Of a stretch of 64,000 bases of DNA, positions 16,993 through 25,051 are shown piece by piece. The stretch is taken from assembly GCF_036997485.1 (NCBI RefSeq), contig NZ_JAWLPU010000003.1:62001-126000 (forward strand). Direction: 5' to 3'. Positions within the stretch are counted from its first letter, which is position 1; every line of letters begins with the position of its first letter. The DNA comes from Brachyspira pilosicoli. GTDB taxonomy: Bacteria > Spirochaetota > Brachyspiria > Brachyspirales > Brachyspiraceae. The position numbers and the translations under genes are program-made. The notes beneath the pieces are model-generated. The model worked only from the letters and a program-made list of their open reading frames with translations, had not been told where the DNA came from and searched no databases.

Positions 16993-17523
16993 TTATATTA
17001 ATCCATCTTTTTCAAGCATATTTTTTAATACATCTATATCGCTATTTATATCAATTAATTTGTTTTCATTCATTTCAAGAAGCATTTTTTTTAAAGCCTC
17101 ATTTAATTTTATTATAGCATCTTCTATTTCTAAAGAAGTTTTTTCTATATTAGCATTTTTTACAGGCAAATTACAAAAATCAATATAATATTTAAGCATT
17201 TTTATAGCAGTAGGAAGATGATATTCATTTATCTTTTGCAGTTTTTTCTCTCCTTCTTTGTTGGCCTTAGAATAAGCAACCATATTATCAAGTATAGAAA
17301 TCATTTCTTCTAAAGCAGGATTAATATCAGCATCATTAATATCTTTTGAATACTCTTTTATTTTTGATATATTTCTTTTTGTTTCTAATATCACTAAACT
17401 TTCATCATTAGAATTATTATTAGAATATTCTTTATTATTATCTATATGATTATCATTTTCTACAGGAAAGTTTCTGTCTAAATTTAATTTTAATTTTTCA
17501 AAAATATATTTATCTTCTTCCAT
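16993..17523 (-). CDS. XpaC-like protein (TelA partner)
   Basis: 176 residues. The N-terminal 60 residues are Asn/Asp/Lys-rich and probably disordered. The C-terminal part matches the XpaC/5-bromo-4-chloroindolyl phosphate hydrolysis pattern: an Asp/Glu-rich helix (NPALEEMISILDNMVAYSK), the central NEYHLPTAIKMLKYYIDF and a final INSDIDVLKNMLEKDGL. XpaC proteins usually have N-terminal membrane helices, which are absent here. Its position just before telA strongly supports the assignment. A related C-terminal domain recurs in the TM2 protein at 27639-28283. Confidence 0.75.
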   Translation of the reverse strand: MEEDKYIFEKLKLNLDRNFPVENDNHIDNNKEYSNNNSNDESLVILETKRNISKIKEYSKDINDADINPALEEMISILDNMVAYSKANKEGEKKLQKINEYHLPTAIKMLKYYIDFCNLPVKNANIEKTSLEIEDAIIKLNEALKKMLLEMNENKLIDINSDIDVLKNMLEKDGLI

Positions 17524-17673
17524 TTTACAAACCGTTAAAATATGTTAACTGTATTATAAACAATAAGATGATTATTGCAATATGTGTAAAATTATATAAA
17601 AATAAAATATTTCCTCAATTTTTGTTTTGAGATATATTTATTATAGTTATTAAAAATTTTATATTTAAAAACA

Positions 17674-17708
17674 TTAATAGGCGTATTAAAGTTAAATACA
17701 CCTATTAA
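17674..17708 (-). terminator. Terminator downstream of the alcohol dehydrogenase gene
   Basis: A stem of about 14 bp (TTAATAGGCGTATT paired with AATACACCTATTAA) encloses a 7-base loop. Its only non-Watson-Crick pair is G-U when read on the minus strand but C-A on the plus strand. A T-rich stretch follows on the minus strand. It therefore fits a minus-strand terminator after the gene ending at 17765. Confidence 0.7.
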
Positions 17709-17764
17709 TATATTATAAAATAAAAAGAAATTAAAAAAATATTTATCTATATAATAATTAAAAA

Positions 17765-18853
17765 TTACTGTAATGTTTTCATATCTATTACATATCTGAA
17801 TTTAGCTTGACCGCTTGTAAGTTTTTGATAAGCTTCATCTATTTGGTTAGCAGCAATAATCTCAGTTTCTGGGTATATTTTGTGTTTAAGAGAAAAATCA
17901 AGCATTTCTTGAGTTTCTTTAATACCGCCTATCATAGAACCATAAACTTTTTTACCACCTGAGAATATTAATCTTGCCAAATCTATACTCTGTTTTAATT
18001 CAGCAGGAGGAAGCCCTACAATAGCCATCTCTCCGCCATATTTTAATAAGTCAACATAATTATTAACATCATATCCTGTAGGAATAGTTGATATTATTAA
18101 ATCAAAACGGATAGGAATATCTTTTGTAGAAGTAAATAAATCTTTTGCTCCCATCTCTAAAGCTTCTTTTTTCTTTTTATCATTACGAGCAAATACATAA
18201 ACATCTGCCCCCATATTAACAGCATATTTTACAGCCATAGAACCAAGTCCGCCGAAACCAGCAACACCTACTACATCACCTTTTTTAACACCAGAGAATT
18301 TAAGAGGTGAGTATGTTGTAATACCAGCACATAAAAGCGGAGCAACTTTTTCCATTGGTGCATCTTTTGGCACTGTGATAGCAAACTTTTCACTTACTAC
18401 TATATTGTTTGAATATCCGCCGTAAGTAGGCTCATCATTGTGAAAATGGTCTTTACAGTCATAAGTAAGCACAGTTTGACCTCTTTCGCAAAATTGTTCA
18501 TGACTTCTTTTGCAAGCCTCGCATTCTCCGCAAGAGTTTACCATACAGCCCACACCTGCATAATCACCAACTTTAAATTTTGTAACATTCTTTCCAACAG
18601 CTACAACCTTTCCAGCAATTTCGTGACCAGGTACCATTGGGTATATTCCCTCATGCCACTCACTTCTTGCAGAGTGTATATCACTATGACATATTCCTGC
18701 ATACATTATCTCTATTAAAATGTCATTGTCCCCCATAGAGTGCCTTGAAAACTCAAAAGGCTTAAATGTGTCAGTTTTGCTATGAACAGCATATCCTTTA
18801 GCATTTATTCTCTTTCCAGAATTAGCTTCTTCCAAGTTTTTTTCTAATAACAT
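17765..18853 (-). CDS. Zinc-dependent NAD(P) alcohol dehydrogenase (YahK/cinnamyl-alcohol type)
   Basis: A 362-residue medium-chain dehydrogenase. Catalytic zinc ligands are seen in AGICHSDIHSAR and GHEIAGKV. The structural zinc lobe is GECEACKRSHEQFCERG (four Cys). The Rossmann motif GVAGFGGLGSMAVKYA is followed by FARNDKKK, where the Arg suggests NADP preference. The sequence pattern fits the YahK/YjgB group of aldehyde reductases. GAGGAG lies 9 bases before the ATG at 18853. Probable role: reduction of aldehydes in fermentation or detoxification. It stands alone between a terminator and a dispersed repeat. Confidence 0.9.
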   Translation of the reverse strand: MLLEKNLEEANSGKRINAKGYAVHSKTDTFKPFEFSRHSMGDNDILIEIMYAGICHSDIHSARSEWHEGIYPMVPGHEIAGKVVAVGKNVTKFKVGDYAGVGCMVNSCGECEACKRSHEQFCERGQTVLTYDCKDHFHNDEPTYGGYSNNIVVSEKFAITVPKDAPMEKVAPLLCAGITTYSPLKFSGVKKGDVVGVAGFGGLGSMAVKYAVNMGADVYVFARNDKKKKEALEMGAKDLFTSTKDIPIRFDLIISTIPTGYDVNNYVDLLKYGGEMAIVGLPPAELKQSIDLARLIFSGGKKVYGSMIGGIKETQEMLDFSLKHKIYPETEIIAANQIDEAYQKLTSGQAKFRYVIDMKTLQ

Positions 18854-18970
18854 GTATATATACTCCTCATTATTAAATATGTTTTATTATAGCATTTATT
18901 ATAACATTGAAGTGCACTCTAATGTCAAGATTTTTTATATATACTGAAACAACTATATTTTTTATAGAGT

Positions 18971-19230
18971 TTTTTTTTCAACTTTTTCCCGCCTTCGCAC
19001 CCATACCTAAAGGTACTCCTTTCAGTCGCAGGCACTTCCTACGGTCGCGGTGCGGACTTCGTCAAAGTTTTCGCCCTTCGGGCACGCTTCGCGAAAGTGC
19101 AATTATTATAACTTTATATATTGCTAATGTATTAAATATATAGGGTAATACCCTAATTGTAGCTTAAAAATGCAGTCTTTTTGGTTCTTTTGGTCACAAA
19201 AAGAACTGGGGGTGTGGGGCAAAGCCCCAC
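18971..19230. repeat. GC-richer dispersed intergenic repeat, copy 1 (forward)
   Basis: Between the divergent adh and murB genes lies a block unlike the AT-rich surroundings. It starts TTCAACTTTTTCCCGCC, contains several short CG-rich inverted motifs (CGCCCTTCGGGC), and has a second part running from AAAAATGCAGTCTTTTTGG through AAAGAACTGGGGGTGTGG to the hairpin GGGGCAAAGCCCC. Both halves recur elsewhere in the window. The rest of the 18854-19354 gap is AT-rich and presumably holds the murB and adh promoters. Confidence 0.8.
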
Positions 19231-19354
19231 AAATATTTTAAATTAAAAAATATAAATTTTTACAAAGTTAAAAATTTTAAGCATATTTAAAAATATTTTG
19301 ACAATTTGTGTTTATTCAAGTATATTATTTTTAATAATTTTTTAGGATAAATAT

Positions 19355-20257
19355 ATGCATAAAATTAACGGTGTTCTATATAAACAAAATTGTTCATTAA
19401 AAAAATATAATACTTTTAGAGTAAATGCTAAAGCACTTCATTTTTATATGCCTGAAACTATTAATGGTTTTATAGATTTAATTAAATATTTAAATGATGC
19501 TGATAAAAGATATATTATTTTAGGCGGCGGAAGCAATGTGCTTTTTTTGGATAAGGTAATAGAAGTTCCTATAATACATACAGGATTTTTTACAAGAATA
19601 GAGCAGACTAGCAATAATATTTTAGCTTATTCTGGGGCTAATGTTATAGATGTTGTAAAATACGCTTATAGAAATAGTTTTACAGGTTTAGAGTTTTTGT
19701 ATGGTCTTCCTGGCAGTATTGGCGGAGCAGCGTATATGAATGCTCGATGTTATGAACATTCTATATCAGAGTTTGTAGATAGTGTTGGAATTATAGATGA
19801 CAATATTGAATATATGCATATAAAGGCAGATGAATGTAATTATGGTTATAAAAAAAGTGTGTTCCAAGATAAGAAATACATTATAATAGATGTGAGGCTA
19901 AAATTAAATAAGGGCTTAAAAAAAATAATTAAAAAAGATATGAATAAATATATAAGAGACAGAAAAAACAAAAATCAATATAAATATCCGTCTGCGGGAA
20001 GTACTTTTTTGAATGATTATGAAACTAATATGATAGCGGGTAAGGTAATAGATTCACTTAATATGAGAAACACAAGGGTAGGGGGAGCTATGGTTTCGCC
20101 GTATCATGCTAATTTTATTGTTAATTATAATAATGCTACGGGAAGAGATATTTTTGAACTAATGAAAAAGGTGAGAGAAGAAGTTTACACTAAAACAGGT
20201 ATAAAGTTAAATGCTGAAGTGCGTATTATAGGAAATGATGAAAATGAAGTTTTTTGA
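19355..20257 (+). CDS. murB: UDP-N-acetylmuramate dehydrogenase (MurB)
   Basis: MurB reduces UDP-N-acetylglucosamine enolpyruvate to UDP-N-acetylmuramate with NADPH and FAD. Motifs are NTFRVNAKA, the FAD-binding ILGGGSNVLF, FLYGLPGSIGGAAYMNA, NYGYKKSVFQ, YPSAGSTF with the proton-donating Ser, HANFIVN and the final Glu in LNAEVRIIG. The 300 residues and the lack of the type-I insertion point to a type II enzyme. The 3' end overlaps the radical SAM gene by 23 bp, suggesting cotranscription. Confidence 0.95.
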   Translation: MHKINGVLYKQNCSLKKYNTFRVNAKALHFYMPETINGFIDLIKYLNDADKRYIILGGGSNVLFLDKVIEVPIIHTGFFTRIEQTSNNILAYSGANVIDVVKYAYRNSFTGLEFLYGLPGSIGGAAYMNARCYEHSISEFVDSVGIIDDNIEYMHIKADECNYGYKKSVFQDKKYIIIDVRLKLNKGLKKIIKKDMNKYIRDRKNKNQYKYPSAGSTFLNDYETNMIAGKVIDSLNMRNTRVGGAMVSPYHANFIVNYNNATGRDIFELMKKVREEVYTKTGIKLNAEVRIIGNDENEVF

Positions 20258-21230
20258 TAAAAATTTTAATAGTTATACTGAAAAACATTTATATTATATT
20301 GACAGTGCTATAGAAAAAGCTCATTCACTTTATGACAGCTGTATATGCTGCGGGCATTTATGCAAAACAGACAGAAATAGTAACAAAATAGGAAGATGTA
20401 AGATTTTTGAAGACACTAATCATATAAAAGTAGCCTCTCATACTTTGCATTTTGGTGAAGAGCCTATGCTTGTTGGAAAGAGCGGAAGCGGAACAGTATT
20501 TTTTTCTAATTGCAATTTATCTTGCGTGTTTTGTCAGAATTATCAAATAAGCTCAGAAGGCATTGGAGAAGTTATAGATTTAGATATATTGTCATCTTAT
20601 TTTTTAGATTTAGAGAGAGAAGGTGCTAATAATATTAATCTTGTAAGTGCAACGCATGTAATTTATCCTGTATTAAAGGCTTTAAAAATAGCATTATTAA
20701 ATGGTTTGAATTTGCCTATAGTTTATAATACAAATGGTTATGACACTAATGAATTATTAGATTGCTTAAACGGTATAGTTGATATTTATTTGCCTGATTT
20801 AAAATATTTTAATAATGAGAAGTCTATAAAATATTCCAGAGCAGAGAATTATTTTGATGTTGCAATTAATGCTATAACTGTAATGAAAAATCAGGTTGGT
20901 GATTTAATTATAGATGAAAATGATATTGCCAAAAGCGGCATAATAATAAGGCATTTAATTTTGCCAAATAATGAATCTGATTCTTATGATATATTAATAG
21001 AATTAAAAGAGAGAGGATTTTTAAATAGCTATATTTCTTTAATGTCTCAATATAGCCCAGAGTTTATGGCAAAAGATTATGATAATATTAACAGAAAACT
21101 ATATGTTAAAGAATATAATGAAGTATTAAACTTTGCATTAGATTTAGGTTTTGAAAATATACTAGGTCAAGAGATGGAAAGCAGTGAGAATTATTTACCA
21201 GATTTTAGAAAAGACAAGCCGTTTGAGTGA
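20235..21230 (+). CDS. PflX-like radical SAM protein
   Basis: 331 residues. The N-terminus has a cysteine cluster (CICCGHLC ... GRCKIF) of the kind found in the PflX/putative pyruvate formate-lyase-activating group. Next come HTLHFGEEPMLVGKSGSGTV and the radical-SAM triad CNLSCVFCQNYQIS. The block LPDLKYFNNEKSIKYS and the later LPNNESDSYDIL are also typical. The physiological substrate of the PflX group is not known. The start may be the first ATG at 20235 or Met2/Met4; all lie inside the murB 3' end. Confidence 0.88.
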   Translation: MMKMKFFDKNFNSYTEKHLYYIDSAIEKAHSLYDSCICCGHLCKTDRNSNKIGRCKIFEDTNHIKVASHTLHFGEEPMLVGKSGSGTVFFSNCNLSCVFCQNYQISSEGIGEVIDLDILSSYFLDLEREGANNINLVSATHVIYPVLKALKIALLNGLNLPIVYNTNGYDTNELLDCLNGIVDIYLPDLKYFNNEKSIKYSRAENYFDVAINAITVMKNQVGDLIIDENDIAKSGIIIRHLILPNNESDSYDILIELKERGFLNSYISLMSQYSPEFMAKDYDNINRKLYVKEYNEVLNFALDLGFENILGQEMESSENYLPDFRKDKPFE

Positions 21231-21239
21231 ATTAAAAAA

Positions 21240-21314
21240 TGGAGCGGGCGAACGGAATCGAACCGTCATCTTTAGATTGGAAGTCTAAGGTAATAACCAT
21301 TATACGACGCCCGC
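21240..21314 (-). tRNA. tRNA-Gly (anticodon TCC)
   Basis: On the minus strand, GCGGGCG at 21314-21308 pairs with CGCCCGC near 21250-21244 as a perfect 7-bp acceptor stem. The anticodon arm is TTAGA-CTTCCAA-TCTAA, giving anticodon TCC. The T arm contains GGTTCGATTCC. The discriminator base is T, the 3' CCA is encoded (21242-21240), and a T run follows as terminator. Confidence 0.96.
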
Positions 21315-21386
21315 AATTAAAGTTTAATTATTATAACATGCAGATAAAAAAAAGCAAGCTATTTATATTATTTTACTAATATTTTC

Positions 21387-21415
21387 TTGATAATTTTACT
21401 AATTCATAATAATAT
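21387..21415 (+). promoter_or_regulatory. Promoter for the OmpA-like lipoprotein pair
   Basis: TTGATA at 21387-21392, a 17-bp spacer and TAATAT at 21410-21415, 43 bp before the lipoprotein start. It points away from the divergent tRNA gene. Confidence 0.55.
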
Positions 21416-21457
21416 GGTTTTACTGTTTAAGAATAATTTTAAATAATTGGGGAAAAA

Positions 21458-22042
21458 ATGAAAAAGATAATATTAATTCTATCATTTATTTTAACTACAG
21501 TAGTTGCTTGTTCCAGCACACCTAAGGCGACTACTCCAGAAAATACATCTGGATTTAATACTCAATTAAACCTTCCAGATGGTGTTAGAGTGAGAGAAAC
21601 TCCTAGGGGAAAGGTATTAGAGCTTTATGACCCTAAAGCTAAAAGCGATGTCGGCAAGCAGTCTGGAATATATGAAGTAAAATTCCAATTCGATAAAGCT
21701 GTAGAAATAGGAGAGTATAAACAGGCTTATAATTTAGTTTATACTATATTAAACAACAATCCAGAAATAAGAATTATGGTAGAAGGTAATTCTAGTAAAG
21801 AAGGTAAAGCTCCTTACAACTACAATTTATCTGTAAGAAGATCTGATACTAGTTACAATTATTTAATAAAATTAGGTACTAAAAATAACAGACTTCTTAA
21901 AAATGCTTTTGGTGAGGCTCTTCCAGAATATCCTACTTTAGAAGCTAATAGAAGAACTGAATTTATAGTAATAATGAATGAAGCAGATTTAAAAAAGTAT
22001 AATGACTTTGCAAAAACTGTCGATGTTAATAAAGAAAATTAA
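21458..22042 (+). CDS. OmpA-like lipoprotein 1
   Basis: 194 residues with a lipoprotein signal peptide and lipobox VVAC (Cys18). After a linker comes an OmpA/MotB-type C-terminal domain of about 125 residues: YEVKFQFDKAVEIG, RIMVEGNSSKEGK, NYNLSVRRSDTSYNYL and LEANRRTEFIVI. The domain normally binds peptidoglycan through an Asp in GHTD and a conserved Arg. Here GHTD reads GNSS, so the Asp is lost, while Arg in LSVRRS is kept. It forms a pair with the next gene, 11 bp downstream, and both share an LPxGxxxRxxxRG block before the domain. Confidence 0.85.
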   Translation: MKKIILILSFILTTVVACSSTPKATTPENTSGFNTQLNLPDGVRVRETPRGKVLELYDPKAKSDVGKQSGIYEVKFQFDKAVEIGEYKQAYNLVYTILNNNPEIRIMVEGNSSKEGKAPYNYNLSVRRSDTSYNYLIKLGTKNNRLLKNAFGEALPEYPTLEANRRTEFIVIMNEADLKKYNDFAKTVDVNKEN

Positions 22043-22053
22043 TATCTAAGGTT

Positions 22054-22662
22054 TTGGTAAAGGCTATGAAAAAATTATTATTTGTTTTTGCTTTATTTAT
22101 TTTTGTAATATCTTGCGGTACTACTCCAGAAATGGCACCTGCAGAAAATGCAGAACCTGTTGCTTTGGCTGTACAAGAAGAACCTCAAGCTGTTACTAAT
22201 ACTAGTGAGCTCTATTTGCCTCAAGGTACTTCTATAAGAGATTCTCAAAGGGGAAGAGTATTTGAAACTAATCCTAAAATAATATTTGGATTTGCTAAGA
22301 CTGCTATGCCTGCAAATGCTAATGTTGCTTTTGCTCAAGTAATGGAGTTTTTAGATAAGAATCCTAATGTTAGATTAGTAATAGAAGGACATACCAGCAA
22401 TAAGGGAATAGCTTATCCCTATAATTACAACTTATCTGTTAATAGGGTAAAAAATGCTAAGGCTTATTTGGTTAATAATGGGGTTGATGCTAATAGATTA
22501 ATTGAAAAACCGCTCGGCGAAGCATTGCCTGAGTCTAATGTTCAAGCTAATCTTAGAAGATATGAGTTTATAATTATTGAAAATCAAGCAGATATGGATA
22601 AATATAATAGTTTTGTATCTACTCTTGATGTGAGAAAGGAAACTGTATATACTGGAAATTAA
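22054..22662 (+). CDS. OmpA-like lipoprotein 2
   Basis: About 200 residues, with signal peptide and lipobox VISC. It is a paralogue of the preceding gene: LPQGTSIRDSQRGRVFE, then an OmpA-like domain with IFGFAKTAMP, LVIEGHTSNKG, NYNLSVNRVKNAKAYL and LGEALPESNVQANLRRYEF. The peptidoglycan-binding Asp of GHTD is Ser. The frame opens at TTG 22054, but ATG 22066 (MKKLLFVFALF) gives a more typical signal peptide; the ribosome-binding site does not decide between them. A strong terminator follows, so the pair forms one transcription unit. Confidence 0.85.
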   Translation: MVKAMKKLLFVFALFIFVISCGTTPEMAPAENAEPVALAVQEEPQAVTNTSELYLPQGTSIRDSQRGRVFETNPKIIFGFAKTAMPANANVAFAQVMEFLDKNPNVRLVIEGHTSNKGIAYPYNYNLSVNRVKNAKAYLVNNGVDANRLIEKPLGEALPESNVQANLRRYEFIIIENQADMDKYNSFVSTLDVRKETVYTGN

Positions 22663-22692
22663 TTAATTTTTATGTATATTATTAGAAACTTT

Positions 22693-22733
22693 AACCTCCT
22701 TCTTTCTTTAACAAGAAATGAGGAGGTTTTTTA
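22693..22733 (+). terminator. Rho-independent terminator after the lipoprotein pair
   Basis: An 8-bp stem AACCTCCT/AGGAGGTT encloses a partly paired inner region (TCTTTCTT / AAGAAATG) and is followed by TTTTTT. The GGAGG of its 3' arm is not a plausible ribosome-binding site for the next gene. Confidence 0.9.
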
Positions 22734-22753
22734 AATTAAAGGTATTATGTTTT

Positions 22754-23866
22754 ATGAAACAATTTGTTATTTTGTTTTTATTAATTATCTCTTTTAGTTT
22801 GACTGCCCAAAATACTAATGAAATTTCTTCATCTACTAATGAAACTACATCAGCTGTTTTAAATGAAGAATATAAAGTAAATGATGAATTAATGAACACT
22901 TTTAAATATGGAACTACTTCTCAAAAAATATCGGCTATTTCAAGAATAAAAAAGACTAAAAATGAAAATGATATATCTGCTATGGTGGAATATTATCCAA
23001 ATGAAAAAAATAACAAAATAAAAATAGAGATAATAAATTTCTTTAAACAAAATGTTAATGATAAAGGAAAAACTATAATAGATTATGCTATAGTAGATGA
23101 AGATGATAGTGTGAGAAAAGAGGCTTATTATTTATGTTCTATTTATCCTGATATAAAATACGAGTCAAGTATTATGTCTTCTATCAGCAATGAATCTGGT
23201 CTTATATTAGACAGTATGATAAATGCTTTGGGAGCTATTAAATCTACTTTAGCTTCAGATTATTTGGCAGAGAAATATACTAATGATGTTATTGGCTCCA
23301 GTACAAAGATAGAGATATTAAGATATTTTTCTGAGACAAAAGATATTAAAGGCGAAGTTATTTGCAGGAATGCGGCACAAAATGCAGGGGAAGCTGCTTT
23401 AGTTCGCTATATGGGAATAGTTGCAATGGGTGCTTATCCGAGTGCTGAAAATTATGAGATATTACAGAAGATATTAAAAGAGGATTTACCTGAAGTTACT
23501 GCGAGGGTTATTTATATACTTCCAGAGTATAGCGCTTATGGGGATATTAAAAAAGATATTGTTGAAGCTTGCAAAAATGATAGCGAATCTGTGAGAATAT
23601 ATGCTATTAAAGCTTTAAATAATTATAAGACAGAGCCAGAGATTCAGGAGCTTTTGCTTTATAGACTTCAAAATGATAATTCTGAAAATATTACTCTTGA
23701 GGTATTAAATCTTTATAGTGATTCTATGCCTACTGGAGAGATGTTTGATGCCATTAAAAAATTAGCCGACTCTTCTGCAAACAAGAAAATTAAAGACAAA
23801 GCAAAATCAATAGTAGAAGGTTCTAATAATACAACAACAGAGACAACTACAGCTACTGCTTATTAA
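22754..23866 (+). CDS. Exported HEAT-repeat-like protein
   Basis: I take ATG 22754 as start (370 residues), because the longer frame from 22718 begins inside the terminator stem. The N-terminus MKQFVILFLLIISFSLTAQ is a signal peptide, probably cut after TAQ. The mature protein is a chain of helical pairs typical of HEAT repeats: EDDSVRKEAYYLCSIYPD, MINALGAIKSTLASDYLAE, VTARVIYILPEYS, ESVRIYAIKALNNYKT and KKIKDKAKSIV. The C-terminus is Thr-rich. It is likely a periplasmic scaffold; no specific function is recognised. The next gene overlaps by 1 bp. Confidence 0.8.
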   Translation: MKQFVILFLLIISFSLTAQNTNEISSSTNETTSAVLNEEYKVNDELMNTFKYGTTSQKISAISRIKKTKNENDISAMVEYYPNEKNNKIKIEIINFFKQNVNDKGKTIIDYAIVDEDDSVRKEAYYLCSIYPDIKYESSIMSSISNESGLILDSMINALGAIKSTLASDYLAEKYTNDVIGSSTKIEILRYFSETKDIKGEVICRNAAQNAGEAALVRYMGIVAMGAYPSAENYEILQKILKEDLPEVTARVIYILPEYSAYGDIKKDIVEACKNDSESVRIYAIKALNNYKTEPEIQELLLYRLQNDNSENITLEVLNLYSDSMPTGEMFDAIKKLADSSANKKIKDKAKSIVEGSNNTTTETTTATAY

Positions 23867-24144
23867 TGTTTATGATTTTGAAAGAAATTGTTAAAGAATT
23901 AGAAATTATTTTATCGGATATTGCATTTTCTGGTATAGATAATGTTGACAGTTCATTTGTAGGAAAAATAGAGCTTCTTGAAAAAAAAGCTATGGAAAAT
24001 AAAATAACTAATCTTAGTAATTTATTAGATGATTTTATAAACTCAATTAAAGATTATAAATTAGAAGATTCAAGAGAGAATTTACAAAGAGTTTTTATAA
24101 ATGTTTCTAAATTAGATTTTTATATAAAGAATGCATCATATTAA
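23866..24144 (+). CDS. Small helical protein, function unknown
   Basis: 92 residues, acidic and helical, without signal peptide or membrane segment (LKEIVKELEIILSDIAF, DFINSIKDYKLEDSRENLQ). Its ATG overlaps the stop of the HEAT-repeat gene as TAATG, which implies coupling; Met3 is an alternative start. I recognise no family. Confidence 0.65.
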   Translation: MFMILKEIVKELEIILSDIAFSGIDNVDSSFVGKIELLEKKAMENKITNLSNLLDDFINSIKDYKLEDSRENLQRVFINVSKLDFYIKNASY

Positions 24145-24166
24145 AAACTATTTAAATTTATTATTC

Positions 24167-24256
24167 TGGGGCTTTGCCCCAGCCCCCACTTCTTTTGCCG
24201 AATAGGCACCTACTCGGTGGTGACCCAAAGAAGCAAAAGGACTGCATTTTTTAAGC
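24167..24256. repeat. Dispersed intergenic repeat, copy 2 (reverse)
   Basis: Read on the minus strand it contains TGCAGTCCTTTTGCTTCTTT, then GTGGGGGCTGGGGC and the GGGGCAAAGCCCC hairpin. This is the same order as the second half of copy 1, in the opposite orientation. It sits between convergent genes and may serve as a bidirectional terminator. Confidence 0.75.
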
Positions 24257-24309
24257 TCAAATATAAATATTGCTTAATACATTAGATATATATTGTATTA
24301 TATTAATTA

Positions 24310-25011
24310 TTATTTCTTAATAGTTTTGTTTCCTATACTAGCTTTTTCTTCGTTTTGTTTATTATCTTCTTTCGCTGTCATCATAACAGAATTATTAACA
24401 ACCTCATCACCATTTCCGTCATCTTCTGAAGGTCTTACTATTTGAGCTTTATCTGCTAATGATGATTTGAATATTTTTGTAGCTTCATCTTCGCTTTGAT
24501 TTTCCATAATTGCAGTAGTTGCTGCAGATTCTGAAGCCATTAAATCTCCACTTGAGTGTACTATCATAACATCTTCAGGTCTAACAGTTATAAGTCCGTT
24601 AGCTGTTCTAACTGCCAAAGCAACTCCAGTGTCATTTTCCATAACCATCTCAACAGGTCCTAAGAATCTATTTCCAGCCTCGTCCATTACCTCAACACTT
24701 TTGCCAAGCATAGAATAACCACTTTGACTAGAGTAAAATGTTTTCATAGATTCTAAGTTCTTATTAACTTCAGTCATTTGCTCTACAGAAGAAAACTGTG
24801 CAAGCTGTGCTATCATATCTCTGTTATCCATAGGAGACAATGGGTCTTGATGGCTCATTTGTACTGTTAAGAGTTTTAAAAAGTCATCTTTACCTAAAGA
24901 GTTTTTAGCAGGGTCTCTTTCAAAATTATGCTGCAAGTTAAAAGCTCCAACTTCTTGCTTTAATATTCTTATCTCCTTATCACTCATTCTTAATGCTTCT
25001 GCTGATATCAT
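24310..25011 (-). CDS. flgD: Flagellar hook capping protein FlgD
   Basis: FlgD forms the cap on which hook subunits (FlgE) polymerise. The conserved N-terminal half shows [50 protein letters not shown] and the [11 protein letters not shown] start of the beta domain. It has 233 residues. The C-terminus is longer than in enteric FlgD, with a polar tail rich in Asp, Glu, Asn and Lys. It lies 40 bp downstream of the FliK-like gene on the same strand. The hook gene flgE, usually next in spirochaete operons, does not follow; a dispersed repeat does. Confidence 0.93.
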   Translation of the reverse strand: MISAEALRMSDKEIRILKQEVGAFNLQHNFERDPAKNSLGKDDFLKLLTVQMSHQDPLSPMDNRDMIAQLAQFSSVEQMTEVNKNLESMKTFYSSQSGYSMLGKSVEVMDEAGNRFLGPVEMVMENDTGVALAVRTANGLITVRPEDVMIVHSSGDLMASESAATTAIMENQSEDEATKIFKSSLADKAQIVRPSEDDGNGDEVVNNSVMMTAKEDNKQNEEKASIGNKTIKK

Positions 25012-25051
25012 AATTTTTTATCTCCTAAGTTATTTTTTATTTAATTATTTT

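Noticed and set aside
18907-19143. 78-residue ORF
   Set aside because: It runs through the GC-richer dispersed repeat and has no ribosome-binding site or protein-like pattern.
22718-22753. N-terminal extension of the HEAT-repeat protein
   Set aside because: It begins inside the 3' arm of a terminator; ATG 22754 yields a proper signal peptide.
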